This document shows, piece after piece, positions 33,653 to 42,030 of a stretch of DNA of 64,000 nt. The notes under the pieces were generated by a model, which searched no databases, was not told where the DNA came from, and worked only from the letters and a program-made list of their open reading frames with translations. A program made the translations under genes and the position numbers. This DNA is from Jejubacter sp036620675 (lineage in GTDB: Bacteria > Pseudomonadota > Gammaproteobacteria > Enterobacterales > Enterobacteriaceae). Within the stretch, counting starts at the first letter, position 1; the number at the start of each line of letters is the position of its first letter. The DNA lies in the NCBI GenBank assembly GCA_036620675.1, contig JAZHEE010000010.1; one strand, 5' to 3'.

Positions 33653-34569
33653 TGGCCTGGCTTCCTTTAAACCCCATCCCGCTTAAAGATCGCGTTTCGA
33701 TGATCTTCCTTCAATATGGGCAGATAGACGTTATCGATGGCGCGTTTGTGTTGGTCGATAAAACCGGTGTCCGCACTCATATTCCGGTGGGGTCGGTAGC
33801 CTGCATTATGCTGGAACCGGGAACGCGTGTCTCTCATGCCGCGGTACGCCTGGCTGCAACGGTTGGAACTTTGCTGGTATGGGTTGGGGAAGCCGGTGTT
33901 CGACTGTATGCATCTGGCCAGCCGGGAGGCGCGCGATCGGATAAATTGCTCTATCAGGCAAAGCTGGCGCTGGATGACGATCTTCGCCTCAAGGTGGTAC
34001 GTAAAATGTTCGAATTACGTTTTGGTGAACCCGCGCCGGGGCGTCGTTCGGTAGAGCAGTTACGTGGAATTGAAGGTAGCCGTGTGCGGGCTACTTATTC
34101 GCTGTTGGCGAAGCAATACGGCGTAAAGTGGAGCGGGCGCCGCTATGATCCCAAAGACTGGGCCAAAGGCGACACCGTAAACCAGTGCATTAGTGCGGCG
34201 ACCGCCTGCCTGTATGGCGTGACGGAAGCCGCCGTACTGGCGGCAGGGTATGCGCCCGCCATAGGTTTTGTACATACAGGAAAGCCGCTTTCATTCGTCT
34301 ATGATATCGCCGATATCATCAAATTCGATACTGTGGTGCCGAAGGCATTTGAAATTGCGCGTCGCAATCCGGAGGAGCCTGATCGGGAAGTGCGTATAGC
34401 CTGTCGGGACATTTTCCGTAGTAGTAAGACGCTGGCGAAATTGATACCAATGATTGAAGAAGTACTGGCGGCTGGCGAGATTGAGCCTCCGCCGCCGCCT
34501 GTCGATGCACAGCCTGTCGCAATTCCGCTCCCTGTTTCGTTGGGAGATAGCGGACACCGGAGCAGCTAG
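33652..34569 (+). CDS. cas1: Cas1, type I-E spacer integrase
   Basis: A 305-residue endonuclease-integrase that, with Cas2, inserts new spacers at the leader end of the array. Active-site residues Glu141 (RGIEGSR), His208 (GFVHTGKPL) and Asp221 (VYDIADIIKF) are all present at the E. coli numbering. The start MAWLPLNPIPLKDRVSMIFL overlaps the casE stop (TGATG); the frame extends further upstream but inside casE. From memory it is almost identical to K-12 Cas1, including the proline-rich tail (PPPPPVDAQPVAIPLPVSLG). This is in contrast to the diverged Cascade genes. Confidence 0.98.
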   Translation: MAWLPLNPIPLKDRVSMIFLQYGQIDVIDGAFVLVDKTGVRTHIPVGSVACIMLEPGTRVSHAAVRLAATVGTLLVWVGEAGVRLYASGQPGGARSDKLLYQAKLALDDDLRLKVVRKMFELRFGEPAPGRRSVEQLRGIEGSRVRATYSLLAKQYGVKWSGRRYDPKDWAKGDTVNQCISAATACLYGVTEAAVLAAGYAPAIGFVHTGKPLSFVYDIADIIKFDTVVPKAFEIARRNPEEPDREVRIACRDIFRSSKTLAKLIPMIEEVLAAGEIEPPPPPVDAQPVAIPLPVSLGDSGHRSS

Positions 34570-34571
34570 CC

Positions 34572-34865
34572 GTGAGTATGCTGGTTGTCGTAACAGAAAA
34601 TGTACCTCCCCGACTGCGTGGCAGGTTGGCGGTATGGCTGCTGGAGGTTCGTGCCGGCGTTTATATTGGGGATGTATCTGCCCGAATTCGGGAGATGATC
34701 TGGAAACAAATTTCTGTACTGGCAGAGGATGGGAATATTGTTATGGCTTGGGCGACGAATTCAGAATCGGGATTTGAATTCCAGACCTGGGGTGAAAATC
34801 GAAGGATTCCGGTGGATTTGGATGGTCTTCGGTTGGTCTCTTTTTTACCTTTTACCAATCAATAG
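34572..34865 (+). CDS. cas2: Cas2, type I-E adaptation protein
   Basis: A 97-residue ferredoxin-fold protein that dimerises and bridges two Cas1 dimers in the spacer-integration complex. It uses a GTG start, as E. coli cas2 does, two bases after the cas1 stop. Sequence MSMLVVVTENVPPRLRGRLA and EVRAGVYIGDVSARIREMIW are diagnostic of the I-E type. The C-terminal beta strand (RLVSFLPFTNQ) that contacts Cas1 is intact. It is the last cas gene before the array leader. Confidence 0.97.
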   Translation: MSMLVVVTENVPPRLRGRLAVWLLEVRAGVYIGDVSARIREMIWKQISVLAEDGNIVMAWATNSESGFEFQTWGENRRIPVDLDGLRLVSFLPFTNQ

Positions 34866-34961
34866 GTTATCAACTTTTTGATGTTTCTTGATTGTTGGTT
34901 AAAAGTTGGTAGAAAGATGCATCCGGAAAAAGCTCTTTAATAACAAGTATATATTTTTAGT
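34866..34961 (+). promoter_or_regulatory. CRISPR leader
   Basis: A 96-base AT-rich leader between cas2 and the first repeat. The last 35 bases (GGAAAAAGCTCTTTAATAAC, then AAGTATATATTTTTAGT) closely resemble the leader-proximal sequence of E. coli I-E arrays as I remember it, where IHF bends DNA for integration. A second, perfect match to the IHF consensus WATCAANNNNTTR (TATCAACTTTTTG, 34868-34880) lies at the far end of the leader. New spacers should enter at this side, which agrees with the mutated repeats being at the distal end. Confidence 0.75.
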
Positions 34962-35722
34962 ATGTTCCCCGCGGCAGCGGGGATAAACCGCATTGGCCGT
35001 GCCCGGGCCGCGTGGGGCATCAATGTTCCCCGCGGCAGCGGGGATAAACCGCGCAACGTCAGGAATCAGCAGGCGCCGGATGGATGTTCCCCGCGGCAGC
35101 GGGGATAAACCGGGAATGGCAGGAACTCCAGGCATGACGGAAAAATGTTCCCCGCGGCAGCGGGGATAAACCGCAATAACTGGTCGACCAGATAACTGGC
35201 ATCGCATGTTCCCCGCGGCAGCGGGGATAAACCGTCATTCCTGGTTCCTGATATTGCAGGACGTTAATGTTCCCCGCGGCAGCGGGGATAAACCGACATG
35301 ATAATTAGATTGACGGATGCGGTATCTATGTTCCCCGCGGCAGCGGGGATAAACCGACAGGCGTTTACAAAAATAAATTCCTTTTGCTATGTTCCCCGCG
35401 GCAGCGGGGATAAACCGGCGTATCTTGTGGCTCAAACGGCACATTTTCGATGTTCCCCGCGGCAGCGGGGATAAACCGCGACCGTGAGCGCATCCGGGCG
35501 CAAGCTGAACATGTTCCCCGCGGCAGCGGGGATAAACCGAATGACACTGGACAGTAACTCGTTAGATTCTGATGTTCCCCACGGCAGCGGGGATAAACCG
35601 CGTCGCCTTTCCAGAGTTCGTAACCAATGCTGATGTTCCCCGCGGCAGCGGGGATAAACTGGTTTCTGCCGCACGCAGGGCGTTATCAGGCACATGTTCC
35701 CCGCGGCAGCGGGGATAAACCG
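34962..35722 (+). CRISPR. Type I-E CRISPR array, 13 repeats, 12 spacers
   Basis: Thirteen 29-base repeats (ATGTTCCCCGCGGCAGCGGG followed by GATAAACCG) at a strict 61-base period, starting at 34962, 35023, 35084 and so on to 35694. All twelve spacers are exactly 32 bases. Two distal repeats are mutated: repeat 11 (35572) has A for G just after CCCC, and repeat 12 (35633) ends AAACTG instead of AAACCG. The last repeat is intact. The spacers differ from each other and I saw no match to them elsewhere in this window. The repeat loop GGCAGC is intact for Cas6e processing. Expression is from the leader on the left. Confidence 0.99.
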
Positions 35723-35757
35723 AGGAATGATCCTGAGGTCAGGTTACGTTGTCCGCT

Positions 35758-36723
35758 TTACGCCTTCCCCTTCGCCAGCTCTTTCACCAGTGGATACAAC
35801 ACGCTGATCATCTGACGGGCGCGTTTTTCGATGCGGCCGGGCAGGTGTTTGTCCAGATATTGCAGGTTGTCGCGCGTAACGCTGTGCCAGGCCCGGGCGT
35901 CAGCGCCTGTGGTGGGGCGGGCGCTGATGTTCAGCACCGGGATGCCCGCCTGATCGAAAGGCATTATATCGCCTGGCGTATTGTCGCTCTGAATCCCGGC
36001 GCTGGCGGGGATCCCTTTACGGTGAGCCAGGGTCAGGGCGCGATCGCGGGTCAGCTTGCGTACGCTTCCCGGGGTCTTTTGGCCGCTGTTAAACCACAGC
36101 CGGTCGCCCGCCACCAGATTATCCAGGTTGATGACCAGCAGAATTTTTTGCCGCTGGTTTGGCGTCATACGCTTTAACACATCCCTGACGCCCGGCTGGC
36201 CTTCATCCCGGCCGCTGGTGGCGATAAAGCGAATGCCGTAGCGGGTGGGAACCTTTTTCAGGCGATCGGCCAGCTCCAGCATCACGCCCAGCCCCAGGGC
36301 GTTATCGTCCAGGCCCTGAAGGGTCAGCCCCCCCAGGTTATTGTCGCGCTCGTCGTCGTTTTTCGGCGTGTAAGTGTCCAGGTGCGCCATGATAATAATT
36401 TGCTGCGGCTCTTTTCCCGGGTGCGCGGCGATAACGGTGCTGCCGGTTACGTTCTGCCAGCTCTTTTGGCCAGCGGCGCTGGTGTAGATATAGCGGCTGT
36501 GGAACTGGCGAATATCGCTGTGATAGCCCCAGCGGCTAAACTGCTGGCGTAAATAGTCTGCCGACAGCATCTCAGCCGGGGAGCCGATCATCCGGCCGGG
36601 AAAATGCGTGGCTATCTGGCGGGCCTGAATATTGGCGGTTTCGCCGTATGAGGCCGCCGCGGGAAGTGCGCAACAGACGCTCAGCATCAGGCAGAGAAGT
36701 GAGCGGCACAGTGCGGAAAGCAT
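35758..36723 (-). CDS. iap: Iap, alkaline phosphatase isozyme conversion aminopeptidase
   Basis: A 321-residue secreted M28-family zinc aminopeptidase that in E. coli removes the N-terminal arginine of alkaline phosphatase in the periplasm. The Sec signal peptide is about residues 1-24 (LCLMLSVCCALPAAAS). Metal-ligand motifs are MAHLDTYTP, GLDDNALGLGVMLELADR, ATSGRDEGQPG, and NTPGDIMPFDQAGIPVL near the C-terminus. It is shorter than the 345-residue E. coli protein, mainly at the ends. It is convergent with the CRISPR array, 35 bases beyond the last repeat, the same neighbour from which E. coli CRISPR was first described. Confidence 0.93.
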   Translation of the reverse strand: MLSALCRSLLCLMLSVCCALPAAASYGETANIQARQIATHFPGRMIGSPAEMLSADYLRQQFSRWGYHSDIRQFHSRYIYTSAAGQKSWQNVTGSTVIAAHPGKEPQQIIIMAHLDTYTPKNDDERDNNLGGLTLQGLDDNALGLGVMLELADRLKKVPTRYGIRFIATSGRDEGQPGVRDVLKRMTPNQRQKILLVINLDNLVAGDRLWFNSGQKTPGSVRKLTRDRALTLAHRKGIPASAGIQSDNTPGDIMPFDQAGIPVLNISARPTTGADARAWHSVTRDNLQYLDKHLPGRIEKRARQMISVLYPLVKELAKGKA

Positions 36724-37000
36724 GAGAGTTCCTTAATCCTTTACAGCAAAAAATTATGCCTGCACAGTATGAAACCCTGGGTTTTGTACTGCAATTTCTA
36801 TTGCTCTTAAACAGTGAAAAAACGCTGGCTTAAGTCATTTTGTGGCTAAGCTTTGCCAGCGCGTTATTCTTTTACGGAACACCTCATTCCAATTGGGAAT
36901 TTCATAACAAATCATCACGGGTCGTATAGTCCGTTCATTCGCTTTAACAATTTGCCGGAATAACGGCGGCAGTGCCGCGTATCCGGTTTAAGGGAAGGCT
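36724..37000 (+). promoter_or_regulatory. cysD upstream region
   Basis: A 277-base gap between divergent iap and cysD. It contains AT-rich inverted segments such as CATTCCAATTGGGAATTTCA (36885-36904), with the internal dyad ATTCCAATTGGGAAT, in the place where CysB activates cysDNC in E. coli. The start of cysD follows TTTAAGGGAAGGCT. Exact promoter elements are not clear. Confidence 0.4.
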
Positions 37001-37909
37001 ATGGACAATACACGACTCACTCATCTGCGACAGCTGGAGGCGGAAAGCATCCACATCATTCGCGAGGTGGCCGCGGAATTCTCTAATCCGGTCATGCTTT
37101 ACTCTATCGGTAAGGACTCCTCCGTGATGCTGCATCTGGCCCGTAAGGCGTTTTCGCCCGGCCGTCTCCCTTTTCCGTTACTGCACGTCGATACCGGCTG
37201 GAAGTTTCGTGAAATGTACGCATTCCGCGATCGCACCGCCAAAGAGTACGGCTGCGAGCTGCTGGTGCATAAAAACCCGAAAGGGGTGGCGATGGGGATC
37301 AACCCCTTCGTACACGGCAGCGCCAAGCACACCGATATCATGAAGACCGAAGGGCTGAAGCAGGCGCTGAACAAGTACGGCTTCGATGCCGCGTTCGGCG
37401 GCGCGCGTCGCGATGAAGAGAAATCCCGCGCTAAAGAGCGTATCTATTCGTTCCGCGATCGCTTTCACCGCTGGGATCCGAAAAACCAGCGCCCGGAGCT
37501 GTGGCACAACTACAACGGCCAGGTGAACAAAGGGGAAAGCATTCGCGTATTCCCGCTTAGCAACTGGACAGAACTGGATATCTGGCAGTACATCTTCCTG
37601 GAAAATATTGAAATCGTTCCTCTGTATCTGGCGGCCGAGCGTCCGGTGCTGGAGCGCGATGGGATGCTGATGATGATCGACGACGATCGCATCGACCTGC
37701 AGCCGGGCGAGATGATCAAACAGCGTATGGTGCGCTTTCGCACCCTGGGCTGCTGGCCGCTGACCGGCGCCGTAGAGTCTGAAGCCCGGACGCTGCCGGA
37801 AATCATCGAAGAGATGCTGGTGTCGACCACCAGCGAACGCCAGGGGCGCATGATAGACCGCGACCAGGCCGGCTCGATGGAGCTGAAGAAACGCCAGGGT
37901 TATTTCTGA
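37001..37909 (+). CDS. cysD: Sulfate adenylyltransferase subunit 2
   Basis: A 302-residue ATP sulfurylase catalytic subunit that makes adenosine 5'-phosphosulfate from sulfate and ATP, driven by GTP hydrolysis in CysN. The PP-loop is YSIGKDSSVMLHLARKAF, followed by HVDTGWKFREMY, FGGARRDEEKSRAKER, and the C-terminal RQGRMIDRDQ and KKRQGYF. It is first in cysDNC, with cysN starting 11 bases after its stop. Same length as the E. coli protein. Confidence 0.97.
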   Translation: MDNTRLTHLRQLEAESIHIIREVAAEFSNPVMLYSIGKDSSVMLHLARKAFSPGRLPFPLLHVDTGWKFREMYAFRDRTAKEYGCELLVHKNPKGVAMGINPFVHGSAKHTDIMKTEGLKQALNKYGFDAAFGGARRDEEKSRAKERIYSFRDRFHRWDPKNQRPELWHNYNGQVNKGESIRVFPLSNWTELDIWQYIFLENIEIVPLYLAAERPVLERDGMLMMIDDDRIDLQPGEMIKQRMVRFRTLGCWPLTGAVESEARTLPEIIEEMLVSTTSERQGRMIDRDQAGSMELKKRQGYF

Positions 37910-37920
37910 GGAGCCGCCGG

Positions 37921-39348
37921 ATGAATAGCGTAATTGCACAACAGATCGCCGACCAGGGCGGCGTGGAAGCTTATTTACAGGCGCAGCAGCATAAGAGCCT
38001 GCTGCGCTTTCTGACCTGCGGCAGCGTGGACGACGGGAAAAGCACCCTGATCGGCCGTCTGCTGCACGATACCCGCCAGATTTACGAAGACCAGCTCTCT
38101 ACGCTGCACAACGACAGCAAGCGTCACGGCACCCAGGGCGAAAAGCTGGATCTGGCGCTGCTGGTGGATGGCCTGCAGGCCGAGCGTGAGCAGGGGATCA
38201 CCATCGATGTCGCCTATCGCTATTTCTCTACCGGGAAGCGCAAGTTTATTATCGCCGACACCCCGGGGCATGAGCAGTACACCCGCAACATGGCCACCGG
38301 CGCTTCGACCTGCGACCTGGCGATTTTGCTGATCGACGCCCGCAAAGGCGTACTGGATCAGACCCGGCGTCACAGCTTTATCTCGACCCTGCTGGGCATT
38401 CGCCACCTGGTGGTGGCGGTCAACAAGATGGATCTGGTGGAGTACAGCCAGGAGCGCTTCGAACAGATTAAGCAGGATTACCTGACCTTTGCCGAACAGC
38501 TTCCCGGCGAGCTGGATATTCGCTTCGTGCCGCTTTCGGCGCTGGAAGGGGATAATGTCGCCAGCCAGAGCGTTCATATGCCCTGGTACAGCGGCCCGAC
38601 GCTGCTGGAGATGCTGGAAACCGTGGAGATCCAGCGGGTGGTGGATAATCAACCGCTGCGTTTTCCGGTGCAGTATGTGAACCGCCCGAACCTCGACTTC
38701 CGCGGCTATGCCGGTACCCTGGCCTCTGGCCGGGTGAAGGTGGGCGATCGGGTGAAGGTACTGCCTTCCGGGGTGGAGTCCAGCGTGGCGCGCATCGTCA
38801 CTTTCGATGGCGATCTGGATGACGCGATCGCCGGTGAAGCTATTACCCTGGTGCTGGCGGATGAGATCGATATCAGCCGCGGCGATCTGCTGGTAGCGGC
38901 GGATACCGAACTTCCGGCGGTACAGCGCGCGAAGGTTAACGTTGTCTGGATGACCGGCGAACCGCTGGCGCCGGGCCAGAGCTATGACGTTAAAGTGGCC
39001 GGCAAGAAGAGCCGCGCCCGGGTTGACGCCATTAACCACCAGGTGGATATCCATACTCTTGATACTTATAGCGTCGACAGCCTGCCGCTGAACGGCATCG
39101 GACAGGTGACTTTAACCTTCGACGAGCCGCTGGCGCTGGATGCCTATCAGGATAACCCGGTAACGGGCGGCATGATCCTTATTGACCGTCTGAGCAACGT
39201 GACCGTGGGCGCGGGCCTGGTGGATACGCCGCTGGTTCAGGAAAGCCGGGCGCCTTCCCGCTACAGCGATTTTGAGCTGGAACTGAATGCGCTGGTGCGC
39301 CGCCATTTTCCGCACTGGAATGCGCGGGATCTGTTGGGAGAAGGTTAA
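37921..39348 (+). CDS. cysN: Sulfate adenylyltransferase subunit 1 (GTPase)
   Basis: A 475-residue translation-factor-like GTPase that couples GTP hydrolysis to APS synthesis by CysD. G-motifs are CGSVDDGKSTLIGRLL (G1), EREQGITIDVAYRYF (G2), IADTPGHEQYTRNMATGAS (G3) and VAVNKMDLV (G4), followed by EF-Tu-like barrel domains 2 and 3. The stop overlaps the cysC start (TAATG). Length agrees with the E. coli protein (475) and no kinase domain is fused. Confidence 0.97.
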   Translation: MNSVIAQQIADQGGVEAYLQAQQHKSLLRFLTCGSVDDGKSTLIGRLLHDTRQIYEDQLSTLHNDSKRHGTQGEKLDLALLVDGLQAEREQGITIDVAYRYFSTGKRKFIIADTPGHEQYTRNMATGASTCDLAILLIDARKGVLDQTRRHSFISTLLGIRHLVVAVNKMDLVEYSQERFEQIKQDYLTFAEQLPGELDIRFVPLSALEGDNVASQSVHMPWYSGPTLLEMLETVEIQRVVDNQPLRFPVQYVNRPNLDFRGYAGTLASGRVKVGDRVKVLPSGVESSVARIVTFDGDLDDAIAGEAITLVLADEIDISRGDLLVAADTELPAVQRAKVNVVWMTGEPLAPGQSYDVKVAGKKSRARVDAINHQVDIHTLDTYSVDSLPLNGIGQVTLTFDEPLALDAYQDNPVTGGMILIDRLSNVTVGAGLVDTPLVQESRAPSRYSDFELELNALVRRHFPHWNARDLLGEG

Positions 39349-39953
39349 TGGCGCAGCATGATGAGAACGTGGTCTGGCATCCCCACCCGGTAACCCGCGA
39401 GCAGCGCGAGCAGCTGCGGGGCCATCGCGGCGCGGTACTGTGGTTTACCGGGCTGTCCGGTTCGGGTAAATCCACCGTAGCCGGGGCGCTGGAGCAGGTG
39501 CTCCACGCCCGGGGAGTAGGCACTTACCTGCTCGATGGCGATAACGTGCGCCACGGCCTGTGCCGCGATCTTGGTTTCAGCGACGACGACCGCCGGGAGA
39601 ATATCCGGCGGGTAGGGGAGGTGGCCCGGCTGATGGTGGATGCCGGGCTGGTGGTGCTGAGCGCTTTTATCTCCCCCCATCGTGCCGAGCGCCAGATGGT
39701 TCGTGAACTGGCAGGAGAGGGGCGCTTTCTGGAGATCTTTGTCGACACCCCGCTGGCGGTGTGCGAAGCGCGGGATCCCAAAGGGCTGTATCGCAAGGCG
39801 CGGGCCGGCGAATTACGGAATTTTACCGGTATCGATTCGGCCTATGAGGCGCCACCAGCGCCGGAGCTGCATCTCGATGGTCAACAATTGGTAACAAATT
39901 TGACCGATCAGATATTAGATCTGCTGCGCCGGCAGGATATCATCAGATCCTGA
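39348..39953 (+). CDS. cysC: Adenylylsulfate kinase
   Basis: A 201-residue APS kinase that phosphorylates adenosine 5'-phosphosulfate to PAPS for reduction by CysH. The Walker A motif is LWFTGLSGSGKSTVAGALE, then YLLDGDNVRHGLCRDLGFS, the RRVGEVARLMVDAG helix, SAFISPHRAERQ with the APS-kinase signature serine, and the lid region DPKGLYRKARAGELRNFTGI. It is translationally coupled to cysN and is the last gene of the operon; a hairpin follows. Confidence 0.97.
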   Translation: MAQHDENVVWHPHPVTREQREQLRGHRGAVLWFTGLSGSGKSTVAGALEQVLHARGVGTYLLDGDNVRHGLCRDLGFSDDDRRENIRRVGEVARLMVDAGLVVLSAFISPHRAERQMVRELAGEGRFLEIFVDTPLAVCEARDPKGLYRKARAGELRNFTGIDSAYEAPPAPELHLDGQQLVTNLTDQILDLLRRQDIIRS

Positions 39954-39961
39954 AGACAGCG

Positions 39962-39982
39962 CCGGGCAAGCGTTTTGCCCGG
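39962..39982 (+). other. Stem-loop between cysC and ygbE
   Basis: CCGGGCAA (39962-39969), loop GCGTT, TTGCCCGG (39975-39982): an 8-bp perfect stem nine bases after the cysC stop and 21 bases before ygbE. There is no T-run, so it may be a 3'-end protecting or partial-termination hairpin. Confidence 0.45.
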
Positions 39983-40003
39983 TCGCCAGCCGACGGGATT
40001 TCT

Positions 40004-40333
40004 ATGCGCAATAACCCCTCTTACATCATCTCCCGAGGTTCCGGATTGCCGGAATCGGAAGAGCTACAGACCGCCTGGTCACTGCCGGGGGGGATCATTG
40101 GCTTATGCTCATGGCTACTGGCGCTGGGGCTGCCATTTCTGCTGTTCGGCTCCAATACTCCGTTCTTTTTCCTCTATACCTGGCCTTTTTTCCTTGCTCT
40201 GATGCCGGTGGCCGTGGTGGTGGGGATTGCCCTTCATTCGCTGGTAGGCCGACGCCTGCTGGTCAGTATTGTCGCGACCCTGCTTGCGGTGGTGATGATG
40301 TTTGGCGCGCTGTTCCTGTGGCTGACCCATTAA
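40004..40333 (+). CDS. ygbE: YgbE, inner membrane protein (DUF3561)
   Basis: A 109-residue membrane protein with a polar N-terminus (MRNNPSYIISRGSGLPESEE) and three long hydrophobic stretches, about residues 28-48, 54-80 and 86-107. The sequence and the location between cysC and ftsB match E. coli YgbE, whose function is unknown. It follows cysC closely and may be read from the same transcript through the hairpin. Confidence 0.85.
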   Translation: MRNNPSYIISRGSGLPESEELQTAWSLPGGIIGLCSWLLALGLPFLLFGSNTPFFFLYTWPFFLALMPVAVVVGIALHSLVGRRLLVSIVATLLAVVMMFGALFLWLTH

Positions 40334-40495
40334 CGGTGAGCGTCAAAGCGTAACAGATCGTTGCCGCAGCCCCCGGGGCGCGCATCCTGGCGCGTTCTGT
40401 GGTACATTCTTGCGCACGTAAGTCTAACGACAGTAGGGGCGCTTTCGCCCAAAGGTCAGTTGTGGGATGATGAAGCCGTTTTATCTGGGGGCGGA

Positions 40496-40813
40496 ATGGG
40501 AAAACTAACGCTGCTATTGCTGGTTTTGCTGGCCTGGTTACAGTATTCGCTGTGGTTTGGCAAAAATGGCGTCCACGACTATACGCGAGTGAAAGACGAT
40601 GTTGCCGTGCAGCAGGGAACCAATGCGAAGCTTAAAGCGCGCAACGATCAGCTGTTTGCCGAAATCGACGATCTGAACGGCGGCCTTGAAGCTATCGAGG
40701 AGCGCGCGCGTAACGAACTGAGCATGACCCGTCCAGGTGAAACCTTCTACCGCCTGGTGCCGGACTCGTCTAAGCGAAACTGGAAAGCGGGACAGCAACA
40801 AAATAATCAATAA
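40496..40813 (+). CDS. ftsB: FtsB cell division protein
   Basis: A 105-residue bitopic inner-membrane protein of the divisome that forms the FtsQLB complex and helps activate septal wall synthesis. The start MGKLTLLLLVLLAWLQYSLW is at 40496; the frame is open 45 codons upstream without homology to FtsB. A transmembrane helix spans about residues 4-20, followed by a leucine-rich coiled coil (KARNDQLFAEIDDLNGG) and the conserved RARNELSMTRPGETFYRLV. Confidence 0.95.
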   Translation: MGKLTLLLLVLLAWLQYSLWFGKNGVHDYTRVKDDVAVQQGTNAKLKARNDQLFAEIDDLNGGLEAIEERARNELSMTRPGETFYRLVPDSSKRNWKAGQQQNNQ

Positions 40814-40840
40814 ATAACAACCGATTTGGGTTTCACATAA

Positions 40841-41551
40841 ATGGCAGGTTCCTCCGGGGATATTATCGGCGTGGTGCCGGCCGCCGGCATCGGCAGTCGT
40901 ATGCAGTCGACATGCCCCAAGCAGTATCTCACCATTGGTGACAAAACAATTCTTGAGCACGCGGTCGCCGCGCTGCTGGCGCATCCCAGGGTACGCGAGG
41001 TGATTATCGTCGTAAGCCCCGAGGATCGCTGGTTTTCCGGGCTGCCGCTGGCGACTCATCCGCAGGTCAGGCAGGTTGAAGGCGGCGCCCGGCGCGCCGA
41101 TTCGGTGCTGGCCGGACTGAGGGCCGCTTCCGGCGCCGAATGGGCGCTGGTGCACGATGCGGCGCGCCCCTGTCTTCATCCCGACGATTTAGCGCGTCTG
41201 CTGGCCCTGACCGAACATAGCCGGGTAGGCGGCATTCTGGCGGCGCCGGTGCGCGATACCATGAAGCGCGGCGAGCCGGGGAAGAGCGCCATCGCTCACA
41301 CCGTAGAACGCGACGATCTCTGGCATGCCTTAACGCCGCAGCTCTTTCCGTTAGAACTTCTGAAGCAGTGCCTGGAGCGGGCGCTGGATGAAGGCGCGAC
41401 CATTACCGATGAAGCCTCGGCCCTGGAATACTGCGGCTTTCACCCTGAGCTGGTCAGCGCTCGCGCCGATAATATTAAAGTGACGCGCCCGGAAGACCTG
41501 GCGCTGGCGGCTTTTTATCTTACCCTGTTACAGACAACGGAGAATCACTGA
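40841..41551 (+). CDS. ispD: IspD, MEP cytidylyltransferase
   Basis: A 236-residue nucleotidyltransferase that joins CTP and 2-C-methyl-D-erythritol 4-phosphate in the non-mevalonate isoprenoid pathway. The nucleotide loop is VVPAAGIGSRMQSTCPKQYL, with WALVHDAARPCL and the C-terminal ITRPEDL-like segment (NIKVTRPEDLALA). It starts 27 bases after ftsB and its stop overlaps the start of ispF (TGATG), the usual enterobacterial arrangement. Confidence 0.96.
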   Translation: MAGSSGDIIGVVPAAGIGSRMQSTCPKQYLTIGDKTILEHAVAALLAHPRVREVIIVVSPEDRWFSGLPLATHPQVRQVEGGARRADSVLAGLRAASGAEWALVHDAARPCLHPDDLARLLALTEHSRVGGILAAPVRDTMKRGEPGKSAIAHTVERDDLWHALTPQLFPLELLKQCLERALDEGATITDEASALEYCGFHPELVSARADNIKVTRPEDLALAAFYLTLLQTTENH

Positions 41552-42030
41552 TGCGTATCGGACACGGTTTTGACGTTCACGCGTTCGGCGGCGAAGGGCC
41601 TGTCGTTATCGGCGGCGTACGGATCCCTTATGACCAGGGGCTGCTGGCGCACTCCGACGGCGATGTGGCGCTGCATGCGCTGACCGATGCGCTGCTGGGC
41701 GCCGCGGCGCTGGGGGATATCGGCAAGCTGTTCCCGGATACCGATCCGGCCTTTAAAGGCGCCGACAGCCGCGCCCTGCTGCGCGAGGCCTGGAAAAGGG
41801 TTCAGGACAAGGGCTACCGGCTCGCTAACGTTGACGTTACTATTATTGCCCAGGCGCCGAAAATGGCGCCGCATATTCCGCAGATGCGGGTGTTCATTGC
41901 CGAAGACCTGGGCTGCCATATGGATGACGTTAACGTGAAGGCCACCACCACCGAAAAGCTGGGCTTTACCGGTCGCGGCGAAGGGATCGCCGCCGAGGCG
42001 GTGGCGTTGCTGATTAAGTCAGAGGCATGA
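41551..42030 (+). CDS. ispF: IspF, MEcPP synthase
   Basis: A 159-residue trimeric zinc enzyme that cyclises CDP-methylerythritol 2-phosphate to 2-C-methyl-D-erythritol 2,4-cyclodiphosphate. Zinc ligands are in GHGFDVHAFG and LLAHSDGDVALHAL, with LGDIGKLFPDTDP and the C-terminal KATTTEKLGFTGRGEGIAAEAVALL. It is coupled to ispD upstream and overlaps truD by four bases downstream. Confidence 0.97.
   Translation: MRIGHGFDVHAFGGEGPVVIGGVRIPYDQGLLAHSDGDVALHALTDALLGAAALGDIGKLFPDTDPAFKGADSRALLREAWKRVQDKGYRLANVDVTIIAQAPKMAPHIPQMRVFIAEDLGCHMDDVNVKATTTEKLGFTGRGEGIAAEAVALLIKSEA

Noticed and set aside
34991..35693. Self-targeting spacers
   Set aside because: By eye none of the 12 spacers matches another part of this window; a full-genome search is needed to exclude it elsewhere.
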